Assembly (NCBI GenBank): GCA_039881045.1
Contig: JAYWVB010000044.1
Coordinates: forward strand, 241,147 to 305,146
Source: Chaetomium olivaceum
Taxonomy: Eukaryota > Ascomycota > Sordariomycetes > Sordariales > Chaetomiaceae
Direction of reading: 5' to 3'
DNA length: 64,000 bases
Shown: piece by piece, positions 21,424-33,734 of the stretch
Layout of the letters: the number at the start of each line of letters is the position of its first letter
How positions within the stretch are numbered: the stretch's first letter is position 1
Notes under the pieces: generated by a model
Told to the model about the DNA's origin: nothing
What the model saw: only the letters and a program-made list of their open reading frames with translations
Databases searched by the model: none
Position numbers and translations under genes: made by a program

Positions 21424-24400
21424 TCACGCTCCCCATTCCCATCCCCGTCCCCACCCCGAAATCCTCCTCCTCCTCCCCCACCTCCTCTTCAAACTGGCCC
21501 TCCGCATCCCCAGCGAAGCCGCACCCGCCTCACCACCCTCAACGCCCGCACCACCACCACCACCACCAAGACCATCATCATCATCATCATTCCCAAGCTG
21601 CAGCTTCGCCTGCTCCTCAATCCCAACAACAACAGCCCTCTCAAGCGGGTCCAGCGATCCCAGTGAATCCCCCTCCAGCGGTTCTAGTGTGTGTGGAGAA
21701 TGCGGAGAGTGCGGCGAGGAGGGCGATTGGGGCGAGTGCCCCATCGAAGCCGAGCCCGAGCCCGGGAGGGCGTGCATCTCCTCCCAGTCCTGGGAAATGT
21801 CGGAGGTGCCGCTGCCTGTTGATGTTGATGATGGCGCGTGGGTGTGGGTGTGGGTGTGGGTGTGGGGGTTGGGGTGTGGCCATTCCTGGCTCACGGGCTG
21901 CGTTGTTGCTGTCGCCGCGCGGTGGGTGTGTCCGTGTTGTTGGTTTTTGTGGGGGCGGGTATGGGAATGGTGGGAGCTACTAATGCTGTTGCTGTGGTGT
22001 TGATGGTGGTGGTGGTGGTGGCTGTTCTGGCTGCCTGCCTGGGTAGTTTCCGAGGCCATGGGTGCCCAAGCGCCGTGATCATCCATGGGTTGAGGTTGAG
22101 ATGCCCACGGCTGTCGGTCTGCGCGATGGTGCGGTTGGTGTTGGTGCTGGTGTTGCTGTTGCTGTTCGCTGCCCCGCCTGGAGGGAATGGACGGCGGCTG
22201 TGACCCCGACCAGTCGATGGCGCCGCTGTGCACGCTGTGGACTGCGCTGTTATTGGAGTATGCCGATGACCAGGAGGCGGCGGGGTCCATGCCGCCCGTG
22301 ACACCGTGGCCGTCCCAGCCGTGGATGCCGTTCATACCGTCCTGCGACCCGCCGTATGCGGCGCCGACGTGCGACAAGAAAGGATCGGTTACCGCAGCGA
22401 GAGAGTCGCCCAGGCCGTGTGGGCCCGGGTTCATGCTCGCCGTTGTCACCGCGCCGTGTGTGACCAGGTAACCTGGTAGCATATCTGAGCTTGTCGAGGT
22501 CGCTTCGAAGGACGGCCCAAAGGAACTTGCCATCGAGGTGCTTGGGGATGGTGTGGCCAGGCCGCTGTGGCCGCTGTGGCTGCTGTAGTTGTCGAGTAGA
22601 CTGTAACTCCCCTGGCTTACCGCCGTTTGCGGTGGTATCGCGTGCGACATAAAATGAGCGCTGTAGGCCTGCGCTGCCGGACCGGAGAGCGAGGAAAACC
22701 CGCCGCCGCTATCCCACGCGGAGAAGTTCTCACTCATGCTCGCGTTTATGTGCTGCTGGTAGGTCGGGCCGGGGGACATGGCGGCGGCGCGGGATGCCGG
22801 CCGGGAAGCACAAGCGGGATTGTTCGAGACGCCCCGGTATTCGTCAGTAGAAGCCCTGCGGTCGCTGGCGACGGCTTGCCGTTGGTGATGCTCGCTGGCA
22901 GGGTCGAGGATCGTCAGGAACCGCCAATTGGTCCTCCCGTTGGGGGCCGTGACCAGCTGCTCCTTCTTATTCTTGTCAACATAGATGCTGTGGATGGTCT
23001 CAAACGACCAGAGGATCACGGCACGGCGCGTCCACCTTTGATTCGCCGCGTTGCTGCTTCCCCCGTCGTGAGGCGAGGTTGGCGGGCATGAGAAGACCTC
23101 CTGCATCATGGCGATCCTCGGGACCAGGTCCATCTGCGTAGGTTGCTTATTGCGTCGACGGGATCTCCGGCCGTCCTCGTCATCATTCTCTGTATTGACG
23201 GGTGCGCCGCGCTCCCTCTTGCTGCCGCTGAAAGGATGGGCGGGGTACTCGGCACAGTTGGTAAGTGTTTGTGCCCAGGCCGTCGCGGGAAAGGGGATCG
23301 GAAACGGAACCGAAATCCCGTCGCGACGGCTACGCTGCGACATACATTCGCAGTACCCGCGAGAGCCATTGCGGGAGCCGTCGCAGCCTGGTTGATGCTG
23401 GTACTTGATGGTAAACTCCTTGTGCCGCTCGCAAATGTCCTCCTGGGCCGAGCTTCCGTGGGAGTCATCGTGCGAGTAGCTGAGCTCTGGGGGTCTTACG
23501 AGCCGCGTCTCGACCCGCCACCGGTGGCTGAGCAGGTGTGGTTGCTCAATGTTGATCTCAACCCATGAGCTGAGGCTCGACTCGGCCGGGAAGCTACGTT
23601 TCTCCTTTAGCTCGAGGGTGGCGTGCAAGTGCAGGATGTCGCATTTCGCATCTGTGGTAGTAGATGTGATACTCTTCAAGCGCTGCTGCAGGTCCGGGAA
23701 TGCCGACTCCCACTTCTTGGTGAAACTATTGACGCTGCTCGACTCGACCTGGTGGATTTCCTTGGTGAATTCATGGAGGAGTGCCCCCTTGAACAACTGT
23801 TGCTCCTCCTTGGCCCACGTCTCCCGATGAAGGTTGCGCACGAGGTGCGGGTACTCAGACTCGGTGAGCTTGCTGTCCGTCCCCGGCAGGTACCCAGATC
23901 CATCTTCGCCGATGACCACATCCGGATGCGAAACAGAGATCCAGCAACGCTTCGGCCTAAACTGCACCTGCTCGTTCAGGGCGAGGATCTGTGCAAAATA
24001 TTCGTAGTTAGGCCGCTCGATGCGGCCCTCGGACAAGGCAATCAGGACAGGGTTGTTCTTGAGCGAGCCTTTCTCGACGTGGATGTCTTCCTTGTCCCGC
24101 TGTCGTGGGCCAAATAGAAAGTGAACTATGAGGCAAGGGAGAGCATGTTTGTTAGTTGTTGTTGGTCACACTTCTGACCTGCAGGGAGCCAACGCCACAC
24201 GGGAAAAGGGTGCCAGGGGGGCGGGGTCACCGGTGGAAGACTTACAGCAACGATGAGCCGAAAAGAAGTTCCTGAGCACCTGGATGTGGCTAGAAACCTT
24301 CTTCCTTCCTCCTATGGCCTTCACTTCCAACACGTGGGGGTCGAGTTCCTCTCCGGGGCTCAGGTTATTGCAGCAGGCAATCCACAGGTATTCGCCGATG

Positions 24401-24970
24401 AGCTGGTTCCGCCCGTTTGTTTGCTGCTTCATGGTGTATTTACTGCGCCCTATTTGAGGGATGAGCAGCAGCGCTAAGAAAGGGGTCGGTCAGCCATACA
24501 CAGCCTTGGGCCTGCGCCGTTGTTTGCCCGCAGGGCTTACCGTCTAGGAAGAACCCCTCCAAGGCCTCGGGCCATTTTTGGTCTGGTTTGTCTTCCTGCT
24601 TCTTCCGGTAGTTCTGGAAGTCCTTGGTTAACAAGGGCATGAGCGGGTTTGATCCCTGCGCCCGTCGCCTTCCATGCGAGTGAAGCTCGTGTCGTTGCTG
24701 GGGTTTGCCGTACGCCGGCGCGCCGTAGTCTGGTCCGAGGGACTGTGTCCTTAGGACGGGCGCTATCGCCGGCGAGATCGAGGATGGGATCGACGAGAGA
24801 GCTTCTAGGTGTTGGCCGTACCAGGCCATGTGAGGGTGTTGGATGTTGCCGGTCGACACCTGGAGGGGTTGCCTGGAACTCGACACTCCACGGCGGTTCT
24901 CAAATCCCTGATCCGGTGATGGTGAATAGCACTGAGCCGAGAGCACTGGAAGTCCAACCGGGAGTTCCAT
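21424..24970 (-). CDS. abaA: AbaA-like TEA/ATTS-domain transcription factor
   Basis: DNA-binding regulator of the TEA (TEF-1/Tec1/AbaA) family; in Aspergillus and Fusarium AbaA drives phialide development and conidiation. Exons (minus strand): 24541-24970, 24246-24473, 21424-24125 (1119 residues). The TEA domain spans about residues 132-218 across the first intron: KWPEALEGFFLD, then LIPQIGRSKYTMK, NGRNQLIGEYLWIA and KKVSSHIQVLRNFFSAHR (recognition helix). After it come QFRPKRCWISVSHPD and other conserved blocks seen in AbaA-type proteins. A possible extra in-phase 78-nt intron lies at 23228-23305 (good branch site and pyrimidine tract); removing it gives 1093 residues. The C-terminal third is low complexity: six consecutive His, a THTHTH run, Gln/His repeats, a poly-Asp and a poly-Gly run. 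Assignment to AbaA rather than another TEA factor rests on the long C-terminus. Confidence 0.82.
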
Positions 24971-25684
24971 TGTTGAGCAATGCGGACATGTCAGTCCTAC
25001 AACGTTCCCCGGGCGGCAAACACTTGCTCAGGAACGCCAGTTGAAGTATGGGCAGAATCGGAATTCTCGAGAGGAATGGTTAACCGTCAGGATGCGAGCC
25101 AGAGCGTAGATATAAAATATGCTGGGACACAAACGCCACGGCCTTTGAAGGGAGCACAGCATATGTTAAAACGGGACACCCTCGACACCGCGCAAGGCCA
25201 GGATCGAAGTGTACCCCATCCCCGTATAGGGATGCCGTCGCAACAACACCACCCAGGGCGACTGCCGCGCCTATGTCAAACAGGGTTGTTGGCCCCGCCT
25301 TCCTGGACACACATAAATCCAACATGCTACCAACTGGAACGCAAGGGCATCCAAACCGCGAAGACGGCCCCCATGAAAACCTGCGCAGCTTCTCGGTTGG
25401 CGCGGAGCGTTTCGGGACCGCGGGCTGCTTTCGGGGGAAAAGCCACCTCAGGCACGCGGACAAGATTAGCCCTACGCAGGAACTGATCAGACGCAATGGG
25501 CAAGGTGGGAGGCTGGCCAAACAATCTTCAAAGAAAAGAGGTGGGGGTTCGACAAAGGGACCGTCAGGGGGGGATATGCAACGCCTCCTTGGCAAGGGCG
25601 GTGTGTGGCACCGAGACATCTCTTCGAGTTGCTGTCTCTAATCCGAGACCTATGGAGAGATCAATTCTTCATGCTGTCATGCCA
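24971..25684. other. Intergenic between tandem minus-strand genes
   Basis: Contains the 5' flank of the AbaA-like gene and the 3' flank of MRD1. Open frames on both strands reach 120-180 codons but have no recognisable domain. Confidence 0.5.
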
Positions 25685-28427
25685 TCATGGCTCGTCTTCA
25701 TCGTTATCCCCGATGGTAACCCTTTTCCTCCCTTCTCCTGTAAGCTCTTGCAACGTGACCTTGTTCACCTGCCCCCTGATCTTCTTCTCCATCGCCTTGA
25801 TTTGCTCCTCCGGATCGACCTCATCGGCCTCTGCAAAGTCAAGCACCAACCGACGCCCTAAAAGATGTGTGTCCTTTAGCGCAGTTAGAGCGCTGAGCGC
25901 CTCCTTCGCTGTCGAAAACTCGGCAAAAGCGAATCCGCGTGATGTGTGGTTGAACTTTTTTGGAAGGCGGAGTGCAACCAGTTTGCCATATGCGCTAAAT
26001 AGGGCGCGGACATCCTTTTTAGATGCTTCGAATGGGAGGTTCTTGATGACGATCTTTGTCCGCTGCGCCGCCGCCTTCTTTGCGAGGTCTTCACGCCTAC
26101 GCTCCTCAGCCGCATCATGGCCCCTGTGCGATGCTTTGACAAGAAGCTTGTGTGCATCTAGTACGTACCCGTCCATGACCTTGAGAGCCGCCTGAGCTTG
26201 CTCTTTGGTCTTGAAGGCGCAAAAGCCGAAACCCATACTGAGTACCTGACCCGGCTTTTTGGGGTCTGTCTTGGTTTTGACCTTTGCACTTACAAACCCG
26301 TCCAAGGGTTTGAAGGCGTTGGTCAGGCCTTCGGTGGTAGTTGAGAAATTGAGATTACGGACGAATAGAGAAGCCGTCTCGAGTTGATCCTCGGCGTCAT
26401 CGCGTTCCAGCAATTCGGCAACGGACGGCTTCTGGACACCAGCAGGGCGATCTTGGGGTGGGGCCACATGGTCTACGAACAGCCCTTTCGGGCCTTTCTC
26501 GAGAAACAGAACCGATTCCTTGAATCGCGAGTAGGCCTTTTTGGCAAACGCCGCCCGGCAGACTGCTGGCTGTGCGAACTGAACGATTGCGATGGTACCG
26601 CTTGGTGGCATCAAAACTCTCAGCACGGCGCCGTGCTCCTCAAAGAGGGTCCTCAACTCTTCAATCGAGGCGTTTCGGATATTCTTCACGAGTATCGAGG
26701 TATCGCCTCGTTGCTGCGACTTGAACGCCTCGATGTTCACGCCATGGGTGGCGAAATAGGCCTTGGCCTCCTGGATTACTGTGGTTTCAGCAACTGCCTG
26801 TTTCACGGCAGCAGACGCGTCCGTGGGATCCAGGAGTTCGTGCTTGGAAACACCGAGACGTTCTGCCATGGCTGTGTTGACGGCGTCTTGGCTCATGAAA
26901 AGCGAATTCCAGTTGAAGCTGCTGGACGCGGCCTCGGCCTTTTTCTTGAGAAGTTGCTGCTTCTTGAGGGGCAGTTTTGAGATTGCAAATTCGTCAAGCT
27001 TGATCTCCCTTTTGGCAGAGGCAGGGAGGATGTGTATTATTCGGCCCTGGAAAACAGAGCCGTCGGTTTGGAATGCTTCGACCGCGGCAGCAGGTTGCTC
27101 ATACCGAATCATGGCGAAACCCTTGCTCTGGCCCCGTTTATCCAACGGTACGTTCACCTGTCACGCTGTTAGCGAGAGTCCAACGCCATCCGTGGGAAAC
27201 ACAAAATAATTAATCGGCCCTTTTCATCAGAATCTCGAAGCATCTACTAAAATACCGAGCCCAAGTCTCATCATATGCCATTGGCATAAGATGTCCCTAT
27301 CAGGGATTCATCATGGAAGGGTGGCGCGTTGTGGAAAGTGAACGGAAATGATAGAAAAGTGCTCACCTCCTCAAGATTTCCAAATTTGGCGAAGTGTTCC
27401 CTGATGTCGTCCTCAGTGACATTGTAGCTGAGATTTCGCAGGAATAGCCTTGATGTCTTCTCGACTAGCTTGGCAACATCCTCGCTACTCCCAGCCTGCA
27501 CAGGCATATCCTCATTGACTCCATCAAGATCGATATCAGCAGCATCTGGTACTGGCTTCTGAGGTTCGGGTGCAGACACGGTTGCAGGCACCAATGGGGC
27601 TACTCTTGTGGCAAACCCCGGATCATCTGGATCCACGAGGTCGAGCAGACGACTTGTCCTCGATCGAAGCCAGTCATCGTCCGTCGCATCTACCGACACC
27701 TGCGGTGCTTCCCTTGCAGGACCGTCTCCGGCTGCGGGTGTAGGGCTCTCGCCATTCACCCCAGGAGCAGGTGGGGTGTCGACATCAACAGAAGACACCT
27801 GAGCTGACCCTTTTGGATGACGTGCGGGGATATCCTCATACTCGTCGTCACTCTCCCCTGCTTCTATGATAGCAGGGGGCAGCGCGGACGCCAACTCTGG
27901 CTGAACATTGCCGTTTAGCGCTTCTTGGTCTCGAGCCTTCTTGATCGGATGGCCCATGACCTCGAGGTACTCCTGCAGTTTGTGGTCCGTCTCGTCAAGC
28001 GCCTCCCGCTTTCTCTTTTTGGAACTCTCGTCCTCGGGTTGCTCTATACTGGAACCGCTATGGTCGAGGGTAGAACCCCTTGACACCCCCTGACGGTGGC
28101 CATCCTTTGCGGTTGGCAGTCTTGGGTTTGAGTCTGCAATCTTGCATCTATGATTAGCAACAGCTCCGGCCGGTTGGGGTGGGGGTTTGCGCTTACCGGT
28201 TTGGCTAGGTCAACGCCAATCCTGGACATGCGAATAAAGGACCGGTTGAAGTACTTGACGGCCTTTGCAGCATCCTCATGCGACTTGTAACCAACAAAGC
28301 CGATGCGGCGGTTGGGGATGAGCTTGACATCGGTGACTTCGCGGCCCTGGGCTGAAAAGTGTTTGCGAAACTCAGCCTCGGAAATGGAGGGCGGCAAGTT
28401 CTTGACGAACACTCTTGAAGACTCCAT
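25685..28427 (-). CDS. mrd1: MRD1, multiple RNA-binding-domain ribosome-biogenesis protein
   Basis: Nucleolar protein that binds pre-rRNA in the 90S processome and is needed for cleavages that release 18S rRNA. Exons (minus strand): 28197-28427, 27367-28140, 25685-27157, all joining in phase 0; 825 residues, close to the family norm. Five RRMs are visible: RRM1 at about 4-77 (SRVFVKNLPPSISEAEFRKHF, RIGFVGYKS); RRM2 from about 306 (SRLFLRNLSYNVTEDDIREHF, GFAMIRYEQP), split by intron 2; RRM3 (TSILVKNIRNASIEELRTLF); RRM4 (SLFVRNLNFSTTTEGL, GFGFCAFKT); RRM5 (KIVIKNLPFEASKKDVRALF, RGFAFAEFST). The RRM1-2 linker is acidic with KKRKRE. I start at MESSRVF because it aligns with family starts; an upstream in-frame ATG at 28436 would add MII. 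Confidence 0.95.
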
Positions 28428-29215
28428 GATGATCATTTGCTTCTTCCTATCTGCCGCCGACAGAGTTTGAAGCCAATGCTACCGGGTGGTCATGCCGCGT
28501 TGATGTGATTTTTTTGATGAAGTGCAGGCAGTAAGAAGAAGCTCGGGTCTTTTTTTGCACTTTTTTTCCCAAGAAAATTCAATGCAATGGAACAGCCCCA
28601 CATCTGTTGTTATCTTATCGCGTGGGCTGCCGACCGGGCCAGTTCCACACCGCCGCGTTCCACGGCAACGGGCCCCGCAAGTGTTATAGTACCCTATACA
28701 TGCTCTTAGCCTGAAGACTGTATGGACAATACAAGTACTGGTACTTCCACGTCAATCCCCGAGGGGCCCAAGACCGCCTCGGATCCCCCGCGACTCAGCG
28801 GTTCGCAGGAAAGCAACTCTGCGGCGCCAATGATTTAGCTTGGCTGAGCCGCGCTGACCTCCTTTCGACCTGGAACGGAGATCAACCCAAACAATCAAAA
28901 TTCGAGAACTCGCCTTTGCTCGATCATCCAACGTCTGTGACTGCTTGTCATTCTGTCGCTCCCATACATCATAGTCCAAACACCACACCTATCCGCACCC
29001 CCATCTGCAGGGCTTGTTTCGAGCATTCGCTTAACTTAGACATTGTTTGCCTGTATGTTGGACCCCCAAATCCGGAACCCGCGACAAGAGGATGGGATCC
29101 AAGAGTGCATCGCCTGCACAAACATTGTCGACCCCTCTTTCAGTGTCCGGGTCGGTGAACGGTCGGATGTTCTGTGCTAACTGCTGAGCGGCCACCCACT
29201 TCGACCTAATACACA
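28428..29215. promoter_or_regulatory. Shared divergent promoter region of MRD1 and dynein light chain
   Basis: 788 bp separate the two start codons, so both promoters must lie here. I cannot name specific binding sites with confidence. Poly-T/poly-A stretches occur on the MRD1 side (28509-28570). Confidence 0.5.
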
Positions 29216-29981
29216 ATGCCGGGCGACGAGGTCAAGGCTGGTCGGAGCGCCTCCCCTGTGGCTCGGGAGAAGCTCGAGGGTAGGCTTTCTCGTGGCATCC
29301 AGGTTCTCACACCCACGACCGTGTTTGCTAATTCTTGCATGATGTATTCTGAAACAGCCCAGATCAAGAGCGCTGATATGGTACGTCTCTCGCATCGAAA
29401 CGGCAGCTCTTCCGGTTTCGGCGGATCACCACACTAACACATCGACTCTGCCCAAGACCGAGGACATGCAACAAGAGGTCGTCGAAGTGGGTATGTAGGA
29501 GCTACAACAGGGCAGCAGCCTTCGATATTACGTCAAAAGCTGTATCAAACTAACTCGCGATGCGATATAGCCCAGGAGGCAATGGCCAAGTTCACGATTG
29601 AGAAGGTCCGTCCCACTCGACATCCCACTCGGGATCCCCAGGTTGCCCAATGCTAAGAACACAACATGCTGACATTGCGTGAATAGGACATTGCCCACCA
29701 CATCAAGCGGACCGTATGCATATACTCGAAACACCGACCCCCGTCCGTCCTTTGGCTAACGCGTTTCCCATAGTTCGATGAGAGGAAGGGTCCTACCTGG
29801 CACTGCATTGTGGGCCGTAACTTCGGCAGCTTCGTAACCCACGGTATGGAGTGGCACTTCCCTGCTCCTAATCACTCCATTCACTAACAACCTGGGTTCC
29901 TCCCTCCCAAAAACAGAGACGAAGCACTTCATCTACTTCTACCTCGGCCACTGCGCGATCCTCCTATTCAAGACCCAGTAG
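29216..29981 (+). CDS. LC8-type cytoplasmic dynein light chain
   Basis: LC8/DYNLL dimeric hub protein that binds the dynein intermediate chain and many partners. Seven small exons: 29216-29279, 29358-29380, 29457-29490, 29571-29605, 29687-29713, 29774-29843, 29917-29981. All are GT-AG and in phase, giving 105 residues. Conserved sequence: AQIKSADMTEDMQQEVVEVA, AMAKFTIEKDIAHHIKRTFD, WHCIVGRNFGSFVTHETKHF and IYFYLGHCAILLFKTQ, covering the whole LC8 fold including the partner-binding beta strand. The N-terminus has about 16 extra residues over the animal protein (MPGDEVKAGRSASPVAREK). Six introns in 318 coding bases is very dense; exons 2 and 5 are only 23 and 27 nt. Confidence 0.96.
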
Positions 29982-31232
29982 GGAAGCGGCCTCCGCCGTT
30001 TTCTTTCGCGGCTGTGACAACATCCCTCCGAGGGAAAGTTACTGCAGTGTGACGATCTGCTTTTACCTAGCGAGCCAACAACCCCGAGAAAAAGAAAACG
30101 GACGGAGGAAGAACAAGAGAATTGCCCCGCGACAGGCGATTTGGACTGGTCGAACAACAAATCCACGAGGCCGAGCGGAGGCATTCAACGACGAGTAGCG
30201 CCAGGCGTGGCGGACAGAGAAGAGAGGAGGATGAGGAGGATGAGGAGGATGAGGAGGAAGATTGCTTGATGGCAGACGTGGCGACATGATGGCGGAGGAA
30301 TCCCCTTCGTCGATTCTACTGTTGTACGTTAAGTTGGGACCGGAAGAAAGGCAATGACGTGTTTCCGGTCCCTCGGTTTCCGAATGATATACACCTATAC
30401 ACATGGCCTAGTTGCCGCATTTGGGTCTTCATTTTTTGTTCGCGAGCCTCGTCTGTGGAGAATGACGTTCGGGAAAGGCACAACCGCGCCCGATGTGACA
30501 GTACATCTATAATGCTTCCTATATGTGCGGCTGAACTCACACCCGATGGCTTGGGCGCCACTGAACGTCGACTCCCACAACCAATGCAGCAATGTTGTGG
30601 CACAATGTAGGCGGCGCGGGTAATACACACCCACCCACACACACACGCACGCACGCACGCATAGATTAGAGAGGCACAGGACAGGGAGCATTGTGACGAT
30701 CTTCATATTTCCTCATCAAAAACGCCCAAATATCCTCCCTCGTCATGGTGAGCAACTGCGGTTTTCCTACCCGCCGCCCTGGTATCATAGGATCCAGACA
30801 TTGATCCAGCCCGCTAGAATATAATCAATTCCAAATCAAATCAATCAAGCAATCAAGCAATCGCCCAGATGGCTCGCTATAACGCCAATATGCGAGGCCC
30901 TTTTTCCTCAATGAAATGCCCAGCGCCCTGCTGGGGGGTGAACCCTCCCTGTAAAGCCAAATATGATGTGATGCGCCCAGCCAGGTGTAGAGATGATGGG
31001 CTCCGTGGCCCTGTCTCAGCTGCGCTGACTCCTTCCCTTGTCCCTCCAACCTCACTCTTCCCTCCCTCTCCCTTCAGGTCTTCGAGACCGTGCAGTCGTT
31101 TTCCCCGCCGAGGAACAGATAAAGAAACTCATGACCGGGACCGTGACGGGCAATGCCGAAAAAGAAACCCGAACCAAAACAACATTCAACGGCCTTAGAG
31201 ACTGGGGCCCTCCTTCAGCAAACCAAAGCCGT
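29982..31232. other. Intergenic with two short tandem repeats
   Basis: The 3' flanks of the dynein light chain and ELL genes converge here. A GATGAGGAG 9-bp repeat (about three units) lies near 30229-30257 and a C/A/G-rich microsatellite (CACACACACGCACGCACGCA) at about 30635-30660. No gene is supported. Confidence 0.55.
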
Positions 31233-33734
31233 TTAAACCTCCACAGCAGCATAGATCTGCGACTTCATCCGGCTCAGCCGATTGTGCATATCCAGCAGGT
31301 CGGTAAGCTTATCCGGGTCCGGGTTATCGTGGTCGGCCATGTCGCGATGGAGCTGCTCGTAGCGCGAGTAGAACTGCCTGAACTTGGCCGCGAGCTCGAC
31401 CGTCTCCTGCGAAGGCCGCTGCCGTTTCACCCTGCTCGCCTGCAACGCGTCCGTCGGGGGCCGCTTCTTGGCGGTGCCAACGCTGATGCCCGAGCTGCTG
31501 TCCGTGTTACTGCTGGAACTCCGCACGGCCGTCTCGCGCCGCCTCTCCCGTTCTCGCTCCCGCTCCCGCTCCCGTTCGCGGGCACGGTTGAGTGCGGCGC
31601 GATCCTGCTCCACGTCCGTGGCGTTCGTCGGGGGCGAGGAAGCGAGGGGCGACGACTTGACCGGCGAGTTGGTCTTGGGCTTGGGCGCAGATGCCCCGGC
31701 GCTGCCCGCGCGGCTGTTCTGGCTCGCATCAGAAGCGGTGCGTGCCTTGGTCGAAGCGGGCAGAGGCTTCGTCGGCGCCTTGACGCGCTTCATGAGCGGG
31801 GTGCCGGAACTGGAGCTGTCGTCATCGTCAGCCTCCCGCGTTTGGCGGCGGCGATGGGCCGGATCGGCTTGGCGATGACTTGGGCACGGATCGTGTCCTT
31901 CTCCCTCTCACGGCTCTGCTCCCGCGGCGATGCCTTTGCCGGCGCTGCGGGTTTCGGCCTTGATGCGGCCACCTCCTTGCTCTTCACCGCCGCCTTGGGT
32001 TTCGGGGCTGCCCGTTGTGTCAGCTTCGGGACTGGAGCACCCCGGCCTTGGGTTTCCCCTTGGACGACGAGAGCGGCACCTCGTCGTCGCTCGAGCTCGA
32101 ATCCGTCACAAACTCCTTGGACAGGACCCGTCCACCCTTGACGGGTGCCGCTTTCGCGGCCGGTTTGGGCGCTGAGGTTTTCGGCGCCGCCTTGGTTGTC
32201 GGCGCCGGCAGGGGCTTCTTCTTGGTGGTCGACAGTAACCGCTTCGCCTGCGCTTCCGAGGCAGACAGCTTCTTTTTTCCTGTCGACGTTTGGGAGTTCG
32301 ACCTGGACATGGGCTCGCCACCCTTGCCCTTCTTCGTGGTCGAAGCGGCGGAGTCCTCCCTATCCGAGTCGGCCCCGCTGGCGCTCGCCGCATCGCTTCG
32401 CTGTTTCGTCGCCACCGGACCCTTGGCGAGCGTCACTTGCAGATTGCTCAGGCATTTCCCCTTTCCGCGCTCTGCCTTGGGGAGCAGCTTCTGCCAGAGG
32501 GGGTCGGATGCGCTTAGTCGGTTGCGGTCGAACCATTTGATGGCATTGGTGATGGCCTTTTGGCGGCGCTCGTCGTCCGAATAGTCGTATTCGAAAACGT
32601 CCAAGTCCTTCCAGCAGTTCTTCCTCAAAACCCATTTTTGTATGTCCTTGTCAAAAGATGCGACCTTGTCGAGCACGGCACTAAACTCTTCCTCCGTCCC
32701 TTCATCCCACCTCGCCAGGAGCTCCTCGCGGGACAAATCCTGAACCGCCAGCTCGTGCATGAGAGGAAATCGTTGTTGTTTTGCCCTGTCCTGTGTCGAG
32801 TTGCCGGACGGCAAAAGGGAAGGAGAGCCAATGCCGCTCAGAGCTGGACTGGGTGGTAATGACCGAGGCGTAGGGCCGGCGTGTGTCTCGAGCAATCGGC
32901 CAAACTTCCCCCCTTGGAATTGGGTAGACTACCGACAATAACAGCACTATAATCCATGTCAGTATCCGTTCCCGCAGCAAACCATCTTGATATCCATACG
33001 AATTCTCGCGCTTGTCTGCTGCCAAGTTATCAAACGAGCGCTTGAGCTTCGCCGCAGCGTCTTCCGGTCCTTTTTGTGTGCCCGGCTCCTTCGCCGACGA
33101 AGAAGCAGGTCGGGTTGCGGTATTGGGTGTGGCATTCGAAGCCTTCGTCGGAGCTCGGGCAGGTGCCTTCTTTACTGTTTCTCCTTTCCCTGCCGGCTTC
33201 GCTGGTCTCGAAGCCTTGGCCTTGACCGCAAGCCTGTGCTGTTTGGGGGTTTTCAGGATCGACATGGTCGGTTCGGCGAATTTGGTTGCGCTCGAGGGGT
33301 CTTCGGAATTGGCCCGGAACAAATCGTAGCCGGACGGGTCTGATGTCTTGGGTATCCGAAGTTCGTGGTCGTCGAAAATGAATTTCTAAGGTCGAAGTGG
33401 TTAGAAAGGAGCAGAACAAGAGCACAGCAGCTCAAGAAATAGAATGAACGAGGGGTTTGGCCCCGGGTCTCATCGTGCGGTATTCAACAACTGTGGTATT
33501 GTGCAGCACCGCTCAATAGGAGACAATAGCAGAGAAATGCGGAGCAAGGAGCTCAATACTTACCGGATTGCTTCCCAGTGCCAATTGGATATCCCCGCCA
33601 TTCTGAACGCAGGCAATCATGTCCTCAATAACACTCCCACTCAGACTAATGGCAAATGCCTGGGCGGGGAGCCCGGCCATGGCTTTGGCCGAGCCGTCGA
33701 GCAACACACCACTTTCGGAAATGTTGAGCACCAT
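31233..33734 (-). CDS. ELL-type RNA polymerase II elongation factor (three frame breaks)
   Basis: Fungal relative of ELL (S. pombe Ell1), which suppresses pausing by RNA polymerase II. Exons (minus strand): 33564-33734, 33000-33385, then 31233-32946 (an acceptor 18 nt further on is also possible). The N-terminus (MVLNISESGVLLDG, then KFIFDDHELRIPKTSDPSGY) matches the ELL N-terminal domain. A winged-helix-like block follows (FPLMHELAVQDLSREELLAR, WVLRKNCWKDLDVFEY). A long Ser/Lys/Ala-rich linker precedes the C-terminal helical domain (FRQFYSRYEQLHRDMADH, LHMHNRLSRMKSQI-like), which resembles the occludin/ELL homology domain. The frame breaks at the 6-C run 32908-32913, the 4-C run 32040-32043 and the 3-C run 31835-31837 (plus-strand letters). 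One base missing at each restores about 757 residues (2271 + 3 nt). Confidence 0.78.

Noticed and set aside
21256..22003. Long Pro/His-rich plus-strand frames opposite the AbaA-like gene
   Set aside because: They are the antisense reading of the low-complexity C-terminus of the real minus-strand gene.
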